Shown here piece by piece: positions 26,485-34,845 of a stretch of 64,000 nt of DNA. Source of the stretch: Prolixibacter denitrificans. GTDB lineage: Bacteria; Bacteroidota; Bacteroidia; Bacteroidales; Prolixibacteraceae. The notes below the pieces were generated by a model. That model ran no database searches and was not told the DNA's origin. It worked only from the letters and a program-made list of their open reading frames with translations. The position numbers and the translations under genes are program-made. The stretch covers positions 1 through 64,000 of the forward strand of contig NZ_PYGC01000007.1 in assembly GCF_003014495.1 (NCBI RefSeq). Direction: 5' to 3'. Positions within the stretch are counted from its first letter, which is position 1, and each line of letters begins with the position of its first letter.

Positions 26485-29076
26485 ATGAACTATTTCTACA
26501 CTTTTCTGCGTAAGGCATTGATTCCGTTGTCACTGGTAATGATATTGTTGTCATTTCCGGAGTTTGTTCATGCCCAGAAAAAGAAGCCTCAAATATTAGA
26601 AGTGGGTGGAAAGGTGCGGTTGGATGAAGGTCGATTTGACCATGCCACTATTGAAGTACGGAATACGGACAACAACAAAATCGAAAAAAAGATAGAAGTA
26701 GAATCATCCGGAAAGTTTGACTTCCAATTACCTTACCAGCATAATTACCAGCTTTTTTTCAAAAGAGATGGATTTTATCCTAAAATGTTGATTCTGACGA
26801 CAGTTATCCCTGAAAAGGTAATAGCCCGCGACCCATATTTTCCTCCCGTTCAGTTTGTTGTTACCTTGTTTAAGGTTGTTCCGGAAATCGATCCGGCGTT
26901 CTCGAAGAAGCCTGTCGGGAAAATATTCTATTCAGCCAAGGTGGATAATTTCGATTCGGAATCGTATTTCAACGACATGCAGATTCGTCAGAAGATTGAT
27001 GACGAAAAGACCAAGCTGGCCGACAAGTCCTACCAAAAGAAACTCGATCAGGCAAAAGCACTGGAGGAAGCAGGTAAGTTATCAGAGGCCATTGCCATAT
27101 ATCAGCAGGCGGCAGACCTGAAACCGAAAGATGATTTCGTTAAAGACAAGATTAAACTGCTCGGCCAACAAATTAAGCTGAAAGAAGATCAGGCAAAGCT
27201 AAACGAAGAGTTTAAACAGCTGATGGCTGATGGCGATAATAAGGTGAACAACAAAGCCTATCGGGATGCTATCGACACCTACAACAAAGCACTGAAAATT
27301 AAGCCGGATAACCCGGATGCAAAGGCTAAAATCAACCAGGTAGACAGTTTAATCGCTGCACAGGAAGCAGCAGCTAAGCAGAGAGCGCTGGCAGAAGCCC
27401 GTCAAAAACAGTTCGATGACGCCGTTGCCAAGGGCGATAAGCTGTATGGCGAACAGTCGTATGCAGATGCTACTGACGCTTTCAATGAAGCACTGAAATT
27501 GCAGCCGGATGCTCAGCACCCAAAAGAGATGCTGAATAAGATTCAGGAAGCTTTGGCTGCTCAAAAGAAAGCCGAGGAAGAAGCTGCCCGTCAAAAAGCA
27601 ATGGCCGAAGCTCGTCAAAAGCAGTTTGAGCAGACCGTTTCGAAAGGTGACAGTTTATTTGCTATACAGTCATATGCGGATGCTACAACGGCTTTCAACC
27701 AGGCACTTCAGTTGCAACCTGATGCAAAGCATCCACAAAAGATGCTGGAGAAAATAAAAGAAGCAGTTGCTGAACAAAAGAAAGCGGCAGAAGAAGCGGC
27801 GCAGCTAAAAGCGTTGGCGGAAGCCCGCCAAAAACAGTATGATGCAGCCGTTTCGAAAGGTGATAGCTTGTTTGCACAACAGTCATATGCGGATGCAACC
27901 GCCGCTTTTAACCAGGCACTGCAATTGCAGCCCAATGCTAAGCATCCGCAGGAAATGCTGGGGAAAATTCAGGATGCTTTAAATGCGTTGGCTGACCAGA
28001 AAAAAGCGAAGGAAGAAGCTGCCCGACAAAAAGCGTTAGCGGAAGCAGCCAAAAAACAGGCGAAAGCAGAGGCAAATCAACGAAAGTTTTCTGCCGCCGT
28101 GGCTAAAGGCGATAGTTTGTTCGGACTGAAACAATACGATGGCTCCATCGCTGCATTTAACGAAGCCCTGCAACTGCAACCTGACGCGCAATACCCGGCA
28201 ACAATGCTTGAAAAGATTAAGAAGGCATTAGCTGAACAGAAAGAGTTGCAACAACAACGCGCTTTGGCTGAGAAAAAGCAGGCTGAAAAGGATAAACAAT
28301 ACAATGATTTAATCGCCAAAGCTGACCAGCAGGCAAAAGATAATCAGCTGATGGCGGCCAAACAAAGCTACACCGACGCGGGGAAAATGAAGCCTCAGGA
28401 GACTTATCCGATTCGGAGAGTGAATGAGATTAACGCATTACTGGCGGAACAGGCTCGAAAGGAGAAGGCAGCGAAAGAAAAAGCGCTGGCTGAACAGGTG
28501 AAGAAGCAGAAACATTCGACTTATCAGGAAGAAAAAGACACGCTGGATTTCCATTATACTGGTGTCGTAGAGGATTTGTATCTGAAGAACATCAAAAAGG
28601 CGGATGCCGCTTTCGCTGAATCGAAATGGACGGTTGCGCGTTTCTTCTATTTTGAAGCGCAGAAATATAAGCCCCAGAAGAAATATCCGAGAACGCAGGT
28701 TGATGCTTGCGATAAAGCTATCGAAGCAGAGCTTCAGGCTGAAAGAGAAAAGCAGTACCAGGGCTTCATCAGTAAAGCCGATGCCAGCCTGAAAACGGGA
28801 GAATTTACACTGGCGAAATTCTATTATCAGAAGGGGCTGAAAGTGAAGAGCGGCGAGGAGTACCCGAAAAAGCAACTGGTGGCCGTGGAGAAAGCGGTTC
28901 AGCAAAAGCATGCTTCTGAAGACGAAGCGCAGTTCCGTTCGTTCGTTAAAAAGGCCGATGATGCGTTTAATCAGAAAGATTTGTCGGTTGCCCGTTTTTA
29001 CTACCAAAAAGCACTCGCACTGAAACCTGACGAGTCGTACCCCAAAACACAGCTGGACAAACTGAGAAATATGTAG
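26485..29076 (+). CDS. Long exported TPR/coiled-coil repeat protein
   Basis: 863 residues from the ATG at 26485, which opens a normal signal sequence (NYFYTFLRKALIPLSLVM..., cleaved near HAQ). The frame runs 40 codons further upstream without a plausible signal. The first ~180 residues match the paralogue at 11520-12713: VGGKVRLDEGRFDHATIEV, ARDPYFPP, VPEIDPAFSKKPVGKIFYSA, VDNFDSESYFND. After a TPR pair (ALEEAGKLSEAIAIYQQAAD) come four units of 71-74 residues, each a TPR hairpin (KGDSLFAIQSYADATTAFNQ) joined by a charged helix. More TPR-like pairs follow to the end (ARFFYFEAQKYKPQKKYPR, AKFYYQKGLKVKSGEEYPK). No C-terminal membrane anchor, unlike the paralogue. Function unknown; probably a periplasmic scaffold. 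Confidence 0.87.
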   Translation: MNYFYTFLRKALIPLSLVMILLSFPEFVHAQKKKPQILEVGGKVRLDEGRFDHATIEVRNTDNNKIEKKIEVESSGKFDFQLPYQHNYQLFFKRDGFYPKMLILTTVIPEKVIARDPYFPPVQFVVTLFKVVPEIDPAFSKKPVGKIFYSAKVDNFDSESYFNDMQIRQKIDDEKTKLADKSYQKKLDQAKALEEAGKLSEAIAIYQQAADLKPKDDFVKDKIKLLGQQIKLKEDQAKLNEEFKQLMADGDNKVNNKAYRDAIDTYNKALKIKPDNPDAKAKINQVDSLIAAQEAAAKQRALAEARQKQFDDAVAKGDKLYGEQSYADATDAFNEALKLQPDAQHPKEMLNKIQEALAAQKKAEEEAARQKAMAEARQKQFEQTVSKGDSLFAIQSYADATTAFNQALQLQPDAKHPQKMLEKIKEAVAEQKKAAEEAAQLKALAEARQKQYDAAVSKGDSLFAQQSYADATAAFNQALQLQPNAKHPQEMLGKIQDALNALADQKKAKEEAARQKALAEAAKKQAKAEANQRKFSAAVAKGDSLFGLKQYDGSIAAFNEALQLQPDAQYPATMLEKIKKALAEQKELQQQRALAEKKQAEKDKQYNDLIAKADQQAKDNQLMAAKQSYTDAGKMKPQETYPIRRVNEINALLAEQARKEKAAKEKALAEQVKKQKHSTYQEEKDTLDFHYTGVVEDLYLKNIKKADAAFAESKWTVARFFYFEAQKYKPQKKYPRTQVDACDKAIEAELQAEREKQYQGFISKADASLKTGEFTLAKFYYQKGLKVKSGEEYPKKQLVAVEKAVQQKHASEDEAQFRSFVKKADDAFNQKDLSVARFYYQKALALKPDESYPKTQLDKLRNM
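27385..28266 (+). repeat. Four in-frame units of 213-222 bp inside the TPR/coiled-coil gene
   Basis: Units begin at 27385, 27598, 27811 and 28033, each opening with ALAEARQKQ-like residues. The first three are spaced exactly 213 bp; the third is 9 bp longer. Sequence likeness between the units points to recent tandem duplication. Confidence 0.8.
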
Positions 29077-29091
29077 CCCGACGTCAGGACA

Positions 29092-29118
29092 TAAAAAAAG
29101 CCCCGCCGGGCTTTTTTG
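29092..29118 (+). terminator. Rho-independent terminator after the repeat-protein gene
   Basis: AAAAAAGCCC and GGGCTTTTTT around a four-base loop. It is symmetric enough to serve the convergent gene at 29171 as well. Confidence 0.88.
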
Positions 29119-29170
29119 TTTTGTAAGGTGAGTAGAAGGATTTAAATAAATCCGGCGGGACCTTATTTCG

Positions 29171-30025
29171 TTATACAAAACTAGCATTATTCAGGTACGT
29201 GAAGCTGGTGTTCAAATCTTCCCAGATATCGCCTTTGCAACGATCTTCTTCTACGAAGAAATGCTTCATGCCCGCTTTCTCACGTGCGTCAAATATCGGT
29301 TTAAAATCGATAGTTCCGGTACCAACCGCTGCAAAAAATTGTTCCGGGCTGTTATCCATGTCTTTCACATGCCACAGTTCGAAACGGCCTGGGAACTTAT
29401 CGAAATATTCAATTGGCGTGTGACCGCCTTTGGTAATCCAGTATAAATCCAGCTCACTTTTCACTAGGTTCGGGTCTGTATTGCTGAGCAGCACGTCCAT
29501 CGGAATTTGACCTTCCATTGGCTCAAACTCAAAATTATGGTTGTGATAAGCTAGTTGAAGTCCGTGTTTTTTGGCAAATTGTCCGAGTGTATTTAGCTTA
29601 TCAGCCGTATTCTTGTATCCATCCAGGTTCTCACGGAACTGTCCCGGCAAATACGGATAAACGATGTATTCGCATCCTGCCTCCGCATGAGCGGCACAAA
29701 CTTCATCCGCTACATCCGGCTCGAATACAGTGTGGCTCGACAGAAACTTCATGCCCATATCGTTGAGCATCTTGGTAAATTCCTTCGGATCTTTTCCGTA
29801 AAAACGACCATTGGCATAGCCAGCTGCTTCAACAGAATTGTAACCTATTTCAGCAACTCTTTTGAGCGTACCTTCCAGGTCTTCGTTCAACTGATCGCGA
29901 ACAGTGTAAATCTGCAAGCCAATTTCTTTCTGTTTTTTTCCACAGGATGAAAGAACTGTGGGTGCTACCATAGCGGCGGTTGTGAGCATGGCTGATTTTT
30001 TAAGAAAATCGCGTCTTGTTCCCAT
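29171..30025 (-). CDS. Exported sugar phosphate isomerase/epimerase-like TIM-barrel protein
   Basis: 284 residues. The N terminus is a twin-arginine-type signal with a lipobox (TRRDFLKKSAMLTTAAMVAP, then SSCGKK). The rest is an AP-endonuclease-2/IolE-type TIM barrel: IGLQIYTVRDQLNEDLEGTL, VAEIGYNSVEAAGY, LAYHNHNFEFEP and KSELDLYWITKGGHTPIEYF with the metal-binding His, Glu and Asp, and a final FVEEDRCKGD. Such enzymes isomerise keto sugars or inositols. It lies 36 bp after the Gfo/Idh/MocA gene, in one unit with it and the DoxX gene, so it probably acts on the product of that dehydrogenase. Substrate unknown. Confidence 0.9.
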   Translation of the reverse strand: MGTRRDFLKKSAMLTTAAMVAPTVLSSCGKKQKEIGLQIYTVRDQLNEDLEGTLKRVAEIGYNSVEAAGYANGRFYGKDPKEFTKMLNDMGMKFLSSHTVFEPDVADEVCAAHAEAGCEYIVYPYLPGQFRENLDGYKNTADKLNTLGQFAKKHGLQLAYHNHNFEFEPMEGQIPMDVLLSNTDPNLVKSELDLYWITKGGHTPIEYFDKFPGRFELWHVKDMDNSPEQFFAAVGTGTIDFKPIFDAREKAGMKHFFVEEDRCKGDIWEDLNTSFTYLNNASFV

Positions 30026-30061
30026 TTTAAATCGGTTTATAGTGTTAGTCAGAATGTAAAT

Positions 30062-31651
30062 TTACACGATGATTTTTTCATTTTCAGCATCCCAGAACAC
30101 TTTTTTGTTATGTTTATACGAAAGTGTCCCCATGTGAGCGGTAATGGCTTCTTCGAATCCCTGATCGATATTACAGCTGGGCTCTTCACCACTTCGGATG
30201 CAGTCGACCCACTCTTTCATGTGAAGGTGTGTCGTATCAACCCTTTTTCCGCCGCGATAGGTGTACAGCAGGCCTCTTCCGGCAAAATACTTCTCCGTAG
30301 CCGAGGTTACAGCGTCCACGTTTTTCCTACCGGGAATATAAGAATAAATAGGCAGTTCCGGGTCGATGATGCCTTTCTTGATTTTATCGGCGTATTTGGT
30401 CGATTGCACATCCGCATTGATGGTCAGCGTTTGTCCCAGTTCCATCCAGGCATCGTGTCCCATCACAACTTTTCCTCGCTGATGCTGACTGGAAAGAGTA
30501 GCACTGTAAACCAATGATAAGTCCTGTTTTGGGAATTCAAACACCGTATGCAATACATCCGGTACTGTCCGTCCATCTTTGTAGAAATAAATTCCTCCGG
30601 TCGACATGGCTGATTCGGGAATTCCCACATTCATAATCTGGTTAACGGCGTCATATTCGTGCGTCAGCAAATCGCCCGACAGGCCCGTACTGTAGTCCCA
30701 CCAGCAGCGCCAACGGAAGAAACGTTCCAGACTGAATTCATGCCAGGGTGCAGGACCAATGAATTGTTCCCAGTCGATGGTACGTGGATTGGCATCCTCA
30801 TGAATCGGGTAGACCCAGGCACCGTTTGGCGTGTTACGATTGGTCGTCACTTCCACCAGATTGATAGGCCCTAATACACCCTTTTCAATGGCTTCCTTGG
30901 CCTTTTGGTAACTATCGGTCTGTCGCCCCTGATGGCCGAGCTGGAAGGTAATTCCGCTCTTTTTCACCGCTTTCCTCACCTCGTAAGTTTCTTCCACAGT
31001 CCAGGTCATCGGTTTTTCACAGTAAACGTGCTTACCGTTCTTGGCTGCTTCAATGGTCATCGGGCCGTGCCAGTGATCGGGAGCGGCAATTACAATGGCA
31101 TCCACTTCCGGTGCGGCACACAGCTCCTGGTAGTTCTTATAGATTGCAGGCATAGGCCCCATGTTTCCACCGGTTCCTTCCCGGTTGACATTGGCACCTG
31201 CTTCTGCACACATCCTCTCGTAGGTGTTGAAGATATCGCAAACAGCTGTAATCTGAATACCCAGGTTTTCCTGCTGAAGAAATTCTTCGTAGCGTTTGTC
31301 GTCTTTGTTAGTCATGGCGCCTTTTTTCCACTCATCCACCATGGTGGGGTGAGCAAAACCCAGGGCCTTGGCCAGCATCTTTCCACGGATGCCGTATCCG
31401 ATCAAACCAACACGAAGTGGTTTTCCGTTCACATCCGAAGGGGGAGTGGCCGCAGGTTCTTCGTAACTCATACCAACCTCATTGGTAATGGAGTTACTCA
31501 GCAGCCGATCGTACTGTTTCTTCTTGTATACCCCGTAAGCAAACGCTCCCAACACGGGAACTGTCGCGAGACTCTTGATAACGTCGCGGCGGCCTACGTT
31601 TTTTTTATTTTCGTTTTGTTCCTTTTCCGGAGTTTGATTCTTGTCACTCAT
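30062..31651 (-). CDS. Exported Gfo/Idh/MocA-family oxidoreductase
   Basis: 529 residues with a twin-arginine-like signal (GRRDVIKSLATVPVLGAFAY) after a charged, Asn/Lys/Glu-rich start. The NAD(P)-binding Rossmann part reads RVGLIGYGIRGKMLAKALGF and AVCDIFNTYERM; the family's E-K-P motif is in GKHVYCEKPMTWTVEETYEV. The longer C-terminal part holds EFSLERFFRWRCWWDYSTGL and GDLLTHEYDAVNQIM, as in the large Bacteroidota members. It probably oxidises a sugar ring hydroxyl with tightly bound cofactor. Middle gene of the DoxX / oxidoreductase / TIM-barrel unit, 27 bp after doxX. Confidence 0.92.
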   Translation of the reverse strand: MSDKNQTPEKEQNENKKNVGRRDVIKSLATVPVLGAFAYGVYKKKQYDRLLSNSITNEVGMSYEEPAATPPSDVNGKPLRVGLIGYGIRGKMLAKALGFAHPTMVDEWKKGAMTNKDDKRYEEFLQQENLGIQITAVCDIFNTYERMCAEAGANVNREGTGGNMGPMPAIYKNYQELCAAPEVDAIVIAAPDHWHGPMTIEAAKNGKHVYCEKPMTWTVEETYEVRKAVKKSGITFQLGHQGRQTDSYQKAKEAIEKGVLGPINLVEVTTNRNTPNGAWVYPIHEDANPRTIDWEQFIGPAPWHEFSLERFFRWRCWWDYSTGLSGDLLTHEYDAVNQIMNVGIPESAMSTGGIYFYKDGRTVPDVLHTVFEFPKQDLSLVYSATLSSQHQRGKVVMGHDAWMELGQTLTINADVQSTKYADKIKKGIIDPELPIYSYIPGRKNVDAVTSATEKYFAGRGLLYTYRGGKRVDTTHLHMKEWVDCIRSGEEPSCNIDQGFEEAITAHMGTLSYKHNKKVFWDAENEKIIV

Positions 31652-31678
31652 TGTTCGTTCCTCTCTGAAAATTTAGTT

Positions 31679-32161
31679 CTACTTTGTTTTTACCAGCAAA
31701 CGGTCAAATCCGATAATTTTCCCGGCAGGAAAAAGGGACAATGCCCACATAGCAAAAAATTCAATAACCACCTTGTCAATAAGCAGATAGCTACCTTCTG
31801 ACGGGAGAGCGTACTTCAATCCGATGAAAGGTGGGTGAGAGAAATAATACATGGCCAGCAGCAACATTCCTCCGTAAATGGCCCAACGGGTAAATAACCC
31901 CAATATCAAAGCGGTGCCGATGAGAACAAGGCCCCACTCGTTCAGCGCGTCGATAACCGGAAGTAATTTGGGCGATGCTGCCAGTGAATGATAAAATCCG
32001 GAAAGAAATCCTTTGGAATCCATCAAATAACCAACGGATGTCCAGTTGGGATTTAAAAGCTTGGTGATACCTTCATAAAGAAAATGCCAGCCGATAACAA
32101 CGCGCAGAATTAACAGCGCAGTTACCTGTGCATTGGTAAGTTTCTGGTTAGGGTTTGACAT
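31679..32161 (-). CDS. DoxX-family membrane protein
   Basis: 160 residues with four hydrophobic segments. DoxX landmarks are LLILRVVIGWHFLYEGITKL at the start, ALNEWGLVLIGTALILGLFTRWA in the middle and LLAMYYFSHPPFIGL after it. DoxX proteins are often paired with oxidoreductases as quinone-linked membrane partners. Here it is the first gene of a three-gene unit with an exported Gfo/Idh/MocA enzyme and a TIM-barrel isomerase, which suggests it passes electrons from that dehydrogenase; this is inference from context. Confidence 0.88.
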   Translation of the reverse strand: MSNPNQKLTNAQVTALLILRVVIGWHFLYEGITKLLNPNWTSVGYLMDSKGFLSGFYHSLAASPKLLPVIDALNEWGLVLIGTALILGLFTRWAIYGGMLLLAMYYFSHPPFIGLKYALPSEGSYLLIDKVVIEFFAMWALSLFPAGKIIGFDRLLVKTK

Positions 32162-32307
32162 GATGCGTTTAGTATTGATTAGGCTAAAAAAAATTGAGAT
32201 ACAAATCTCCCGAAAATTAATAAAAGGTGAGACATTGTAAAAAAACGTTAAATGTCATTTTGTGTTTATTACAATTATTTAACTTATGAAAGCAGGTAGA
32301 TATGACA

Positions 32308-32337
32308 ATGGCATCCCGCGTGAGATGCCATCTTTAT
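32308..32337. terminator. Hairpin between the DoxX and DJ-1 genes, terminator-like
   Basis: ATGGCATC (32308-32315) pairs with GATGCCAT (32324-32331). The T run is on the plus strand side, while the gene that ends here (32363) is on the minus strand and would have only a weak T tail. Possibly bidirectional. Confidence 0.5.
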
Positions 32338-32362
32338 TTTTTGGTGATATGTGATGTCCGGA

Positions 32363-32911
32363 TTACTCCACGAGCATGGATTCTGCCAGTTTTTCCGCCA
32401 CTTTTTTATCTTCCAGGAATTCGACAATTCTCAACGCAAACTTAATCGCAACTCCAGCGCCTCTTCCCATGACGATATTTTCGCATTGCAGTGTCGGTTC
32501 TGTCAGAACAGTAGCACCTTTCAGATGTTTTTCAAATCCGGGGTAGCAGACCGCTTTCTTACCCTCGAGAAGCCCCAGCTCACCTAAAACCATGGGCGCT
32601 GCACAAATCGCTCCGAGCGGCTTGTCACCAGCGGCAAAGGCTTTGATTTGGTTTTTCAGGCCTTCATGCTCGTTTAAGTGACGGGCACCCGGCATACCTC
32701 CGGGTAATACAATCATCTCAATATCGTCGTAATTGACGTCCTCGAATAGTTTGTCTGCTACAACTGGAATGTTGTGACTGCCTTTAACCTCTTTCTTCCC
32801 GGTAACGGAAACAGTTGTTACATCGAGACGTGCACGTCTCAAAACATCAATAATGCTAATCGCTTCTATCTCTTCAAATCCCTCGGCAAGGTGTACTGCA
32901 ATACTTGTCAT
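32363..32911 (-). CDS. DJ-1/PfpI-family protein
   Basis: 182 residues of the class-I glutamine amidotransferase-like fold, DJ-1 branch. It shows the start SIAVHLAEGFEEIEAISIID with the conserved Glu, the turn MIVLPGGMPGARHL and the nucleophile elbow LGAICAAPMVLGELGLLEGK, with C103 as the reactive cysteine. Members act as protein-repair deglycases/glyoxalases or as chaperones; the exact role is not settled. Cytoplasmic. It follows the ECF sigma gene on the same strand, but a strong terminator (32961-32997) lies between. Confidence 0.9.
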   Translation of the reverse strand: MTSIAVHLAEGFEEIEAISIIDVLRRARLDVTTVSVTGKKEVKGSHNIPVVADKLFEDVNYDDIEMIVLPGGMPGARHLNEHEGLKNQIKAFAAGDKPLGAICAAPMVLGELGLLEGKKAVCYPGFEKHLKGATVLTEPTLQCENIVMGRGAGVAIKFALRIVEFLEDKKVAEKLAESMLVE

Positions 32912-32960
32912 ATCATTCGTGTTTTTTGATGATTAAAGGTAATCAATCGCTGGCATGCAT

Positions 32961-32997
32961 ACAAAAAGCCCGGTGAAACTATTGTTACACCGGGCCT
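32961..32997 (-). terminator. Rho-independent terminator after the ECF sigma gene
   Basis: On the minus strand GCCCGGTG pairs with CACCGGGC and is followed by TTTTTGT. The hairpin starts ~35 bases after the stop at 33031. Confidence 0.88.
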
Positions 32998-33030
32998 CGA
33001 AGAAAAATTGAAGACTTATTGTTCAGCTAA

Positions 33031-33537
33031 TTAAACTGCATAATCTTTTAACCATTTGCTGAGTTTCTTACGCGTAAAGAAAATGCGGCTCTTGACGGTA
33101 CCCAAAGGCAAATCAAGTTTCTCGGCAATTTCTTTGTACTTGTAACCGCTCAGAAACATCTGGAAAGGCTCTCTGAATTCCTTCTCAAGCATGTCAATCT
33201 TTTTGTAAATCTCTTTCTCCGCATGAATCGAATCGGGAGCAGGATAATGGACATCCTTGGAAAGAGTGAGATGAAAGTTGTTGTTGGCTGAATCAAATGT
33301 TTTCTTCGCCTTTACGTTGCGTCGGTAGTCATTAATGAAGGTATTCTTCATAATGGTGTAAATCCACGCTTTGAAATTCGTGTTCGTCCGGAACTTGTCG
33401 CGGTAGGTAAGCGCTTTCAGGTAAGTCTCCTGAAGCAAATCCTGTGCTTTTTCCGGATCACTTGTTAAACTTAGGGCGAAATGATACAACCGGTCTTCCA
33501 GACTGATTAAGGTGTTTTGAAATTGAATCTGTGTCAT
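33031..33537 (-). CDS. ECF-type RNA polymerase sigma factor
   Basis: 168 residues with regions sigma-2 (YHFALSLTSDPEKAQDLLQE, then the NTNFKAWIYTIMKNTFINDY recognition part for the -10 element) and sigma-4 (FREPFQMFLSGYKYKEIAEK followed by LPLGTVKSRIFFTRKKL). A linker of ~25 residues joins them. No anti-sigma gene is next to it, and the neighbour DJ-1 gene is separated by a terminator, so this looks like an orphan sigma factor of the kind frequent in Bacteroidota. A -7-like TACATTTG lies ~55 bp upstream on its strand. Confidence 0.93.
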   Translation of the reverse strand: MTQIQFQNTLISLEDRLYHFALSLTSDPEKAQDLLQETYLKALTYRDKFRTNTNFKAWIYTIMKNTFINDYRRNVKAKKTFDSANNNFHLTLSKDVHYPAPDSIHAEKEIYKKIDMLEKEFREPFQMFLSGYKYKEIAEKLDLPLGTVKSRIFFTRKKLSKWLKDYAV

Positions 33538-33591
33538 GGTTTTTGATGATTAAAGTTCGTGTTGATTGACTAAAATGCGTGTTTGGTTGAT

Positions 33592-33599
33592 CAAATGTA
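33592..33599 (-). promoter_or_regulatory. Candidate -7 promoter element for the ECF sigma gene
   Basis: TACATTTG on the minus strand fits TAnnTTTG, 55 bp before the start codon. No matching TTTG box at the 19-base distance. Confidence 0.35.
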
Positions 33600-33980
33600 C
33601 TATCAAAATTATCCTAAGTTTTTTGTTTTAGCAAACGAACGGAGGGGAATCTTTTCGTTAAATTGAACTTATTCTAAATAATAAATGATATAAATCACTG
33701 ATATACTTCCATAAAGAAAAATATCAAAGATTCATTCTAAATTACAGTTCAAATGAAACATTTTTATACACTTTGGGGTATAGACGATGCTCTAGTTCAA
33801 TAATGACAGAAGAAGTGCTGACCTAAAGCGCAGTAAAACAATTACATGTAAAAGATCCAAAATTGTTTAACTATTTTTTGTACGACGAGAATCTAACGTC
33901 GGCAGTTAGACCTTGCAAAAGGTAATGCAAGTTATGATAATTAAACAGGCGAATTCAACCGCGTAGTAGTGGAGGGAAAC
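33600..33980. other. AT-rich intergenic region, no gene seen
   Basis: About 380 bp between the sigma-gene promoter and the tRNA terminator. I find no open frame or RNA motif I can name, only a small inverted repeat CTTGCA / TGCAAG at 33912-33931. Confidence 0.5.
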
Positions 33981-34011
33981 AAAAAAGCCTCCCGGCAGAG
34001 GAGGCTTTTTT
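33981..34011 (-). terminator. Rho-independent terminator after tRNA-Lys 1
   Basis: AAAAAAGCCTCC pairs with GGAGGCTTTTTT. It begins seven bases after the mature 3' end of the tRNA on the minus strand. Confidence 0.92.
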
Positions 34012-34017
34012 GAAAAG

Positions 34018-34090
34018 TGACTGAGCTGGGGCTCGAACCCAGGACCCACGCCTTAAAAGGGCGTTGCTCTACCAGCTGAGCTACTCAGTC
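34018..34090 (-). tRNA. tRNA-Lys (UUU), copy 1
   Basis: 73 bases. Acceptor stem GACTGAG/CTCAGTC, D-loop AGCTCAGCTGGTAGAGC, anticodon stem ACGCC/GGCGT around CTTTTAA (anticodon TTT), T-loop GTTCGAGCC, discriminator A. CCA is not encoded. The sequence is identical to the copies at 34242 and 59616. Confidence 0.98.
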
Positions 34091-34125
34091 ATCCTTTATA
34101 GTGCCTTTGTTTTTCAAAGGCGGTG

Positions 34126-34157
34126 CAAATATATTTTCTTTTCGTAAAAATGCAAAA
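34126..34157 (-). promoter_or_regulatory. Promoter of tRNA-Lys copy 1
   Basis: On the minus strand TTTTG (34153-34157), exactly 19 bases, then TATATTTG (34126-34133). The -7 box ends 35 bases before the mature tRNA. Between them lies a perfect hairpin GCCTTTG-AAAAA-CAAAGGC (34103-34121). Confidence 0.85.
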
Positions 34158-34241
34158 CTGAAAATATTTTTTAATTCTTATGGCCCAAATTCTTTCAATT
34201 TTCTGCCATAATCTAATCGAAAAAGAACGTTTTAAAGAAAG

Positions 34242-34314
34242 TGACTGAGCTGGGGCTCGAACCCAGGACCCACGCCTTAAAAGGGCGTTGCTCTACCAGC
34301 TGAGCTACTCAGTC
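34242..34314 (-). tRNA. tRNA-Lys (UUU), copy 2
   Basis: Identical to copy 1 over all 73 bases, 151 bp away and on the same strand. No terminator hairpin is visible after it, so its transcript may run on into copy 1. Confidence 0.98.
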
Positions 34315-34349
34315 ATCCTTTGTTGTGCCCTTGTTTTTCAAAGGCGTTG

Positions 34350-34381
34350 CAAATGTAGAATCTTTTGTTAAAAAATCAAAA
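34350..34381 (-). promoter_or_regulatory. Promoter of tRNA-Lys copy 2
   Basis: TTTTG, 19 bases, TACATTTG (34350-34357) on the minus strand, at the same 35-base distance from the mature tRNA as in copy 1. The leader hairpin is kept with one changed pair (GCCTTTG / CAAGGGC). Confidence 0.85.
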
Positions 34382-34636
34382 GCAGGATTCTGAACAGGGC
34401 AGAAATAAACGCTTTCAATGCCGTCAACTACTTTTTTTTCAGAAACTCAGAACAGCTGATTTTTTTTGAAATTATTTCTCACACCGTATCTTTTCGCAGT
34501 ATTTCCGAAGATCGACAGGCAAGGAAAATCCTTTATCTGCGACCTACACTTCGCACATAAATACATGTTGTCAATCAAACTTGCATACTTTCAGCCGGAA
34601 ACTTTAACTTGCTGATTCAATCCTAAACTGATAGCT

Positions 34637-34837
34637 ATGAGAACAACGGCATTTTGGATTTTTGGAATTCTGCAAAGTATTTCACTGGGAGTAATTATTT
34701 TCCTGATATTTCGTTCGCTTAACATCATTAATGGAGGGAATGTGATTGGCCTGGACACGCAATCTGTTCTTAGTATTGTATTTCCCTTGTTCCTGTTGTT
34801 AACGGAATATATTATTTATTCGAAGAAGCAGCGCTGA
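34637..34837 (+). CDS. Small membrane protein with two transmembrane segments
   Basis: 66 residues: a first hydrophobic segment (TAFWIFGILQSISLGVIIFL), a short Asn/Gly-rich loop (NIINGGNVIGLD) and a second segment (LSIVFPLFLLLTEYIIYS) ending in KKQR. Positive residues at both ends would put both termini in the cytoplasm. I do not recognise a family. It is convergent with the LytTR regulator gene, whose stop lies 8 bp away. The start is the only ATG that gives both segments. Confidence 0.65.
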   Translation: MRTTAFWIFGILQSISLGVIIFLIFRSLNIINGGNVIGLDTQSVLSIVFPLFLLLTEYIIYSKKQR

Positions 34838-34845
34838 AAACAGTT

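Noticed and set aside
28438-29187. Minus-strand frame of 249 codons opposite the TPR/coiled-coil gene
   Set aside because: Antisense of a low-complexity coding region, and it overlaps the terminator at 29092.
30905-31801. Plus-strand frame of 298 codons
   Set aside because: Antisense to the Gfo/Idh/MocA and DoxX genes, both with clear family motifs.
34018-34314. Tandem tRNA-Lys copies as attachment sites of an integrated element
   Set aside because: Repeated tRNA ends could mark an insertion, but no integrase or phage genes lie between the copies and each copy has its own promoter and full length.
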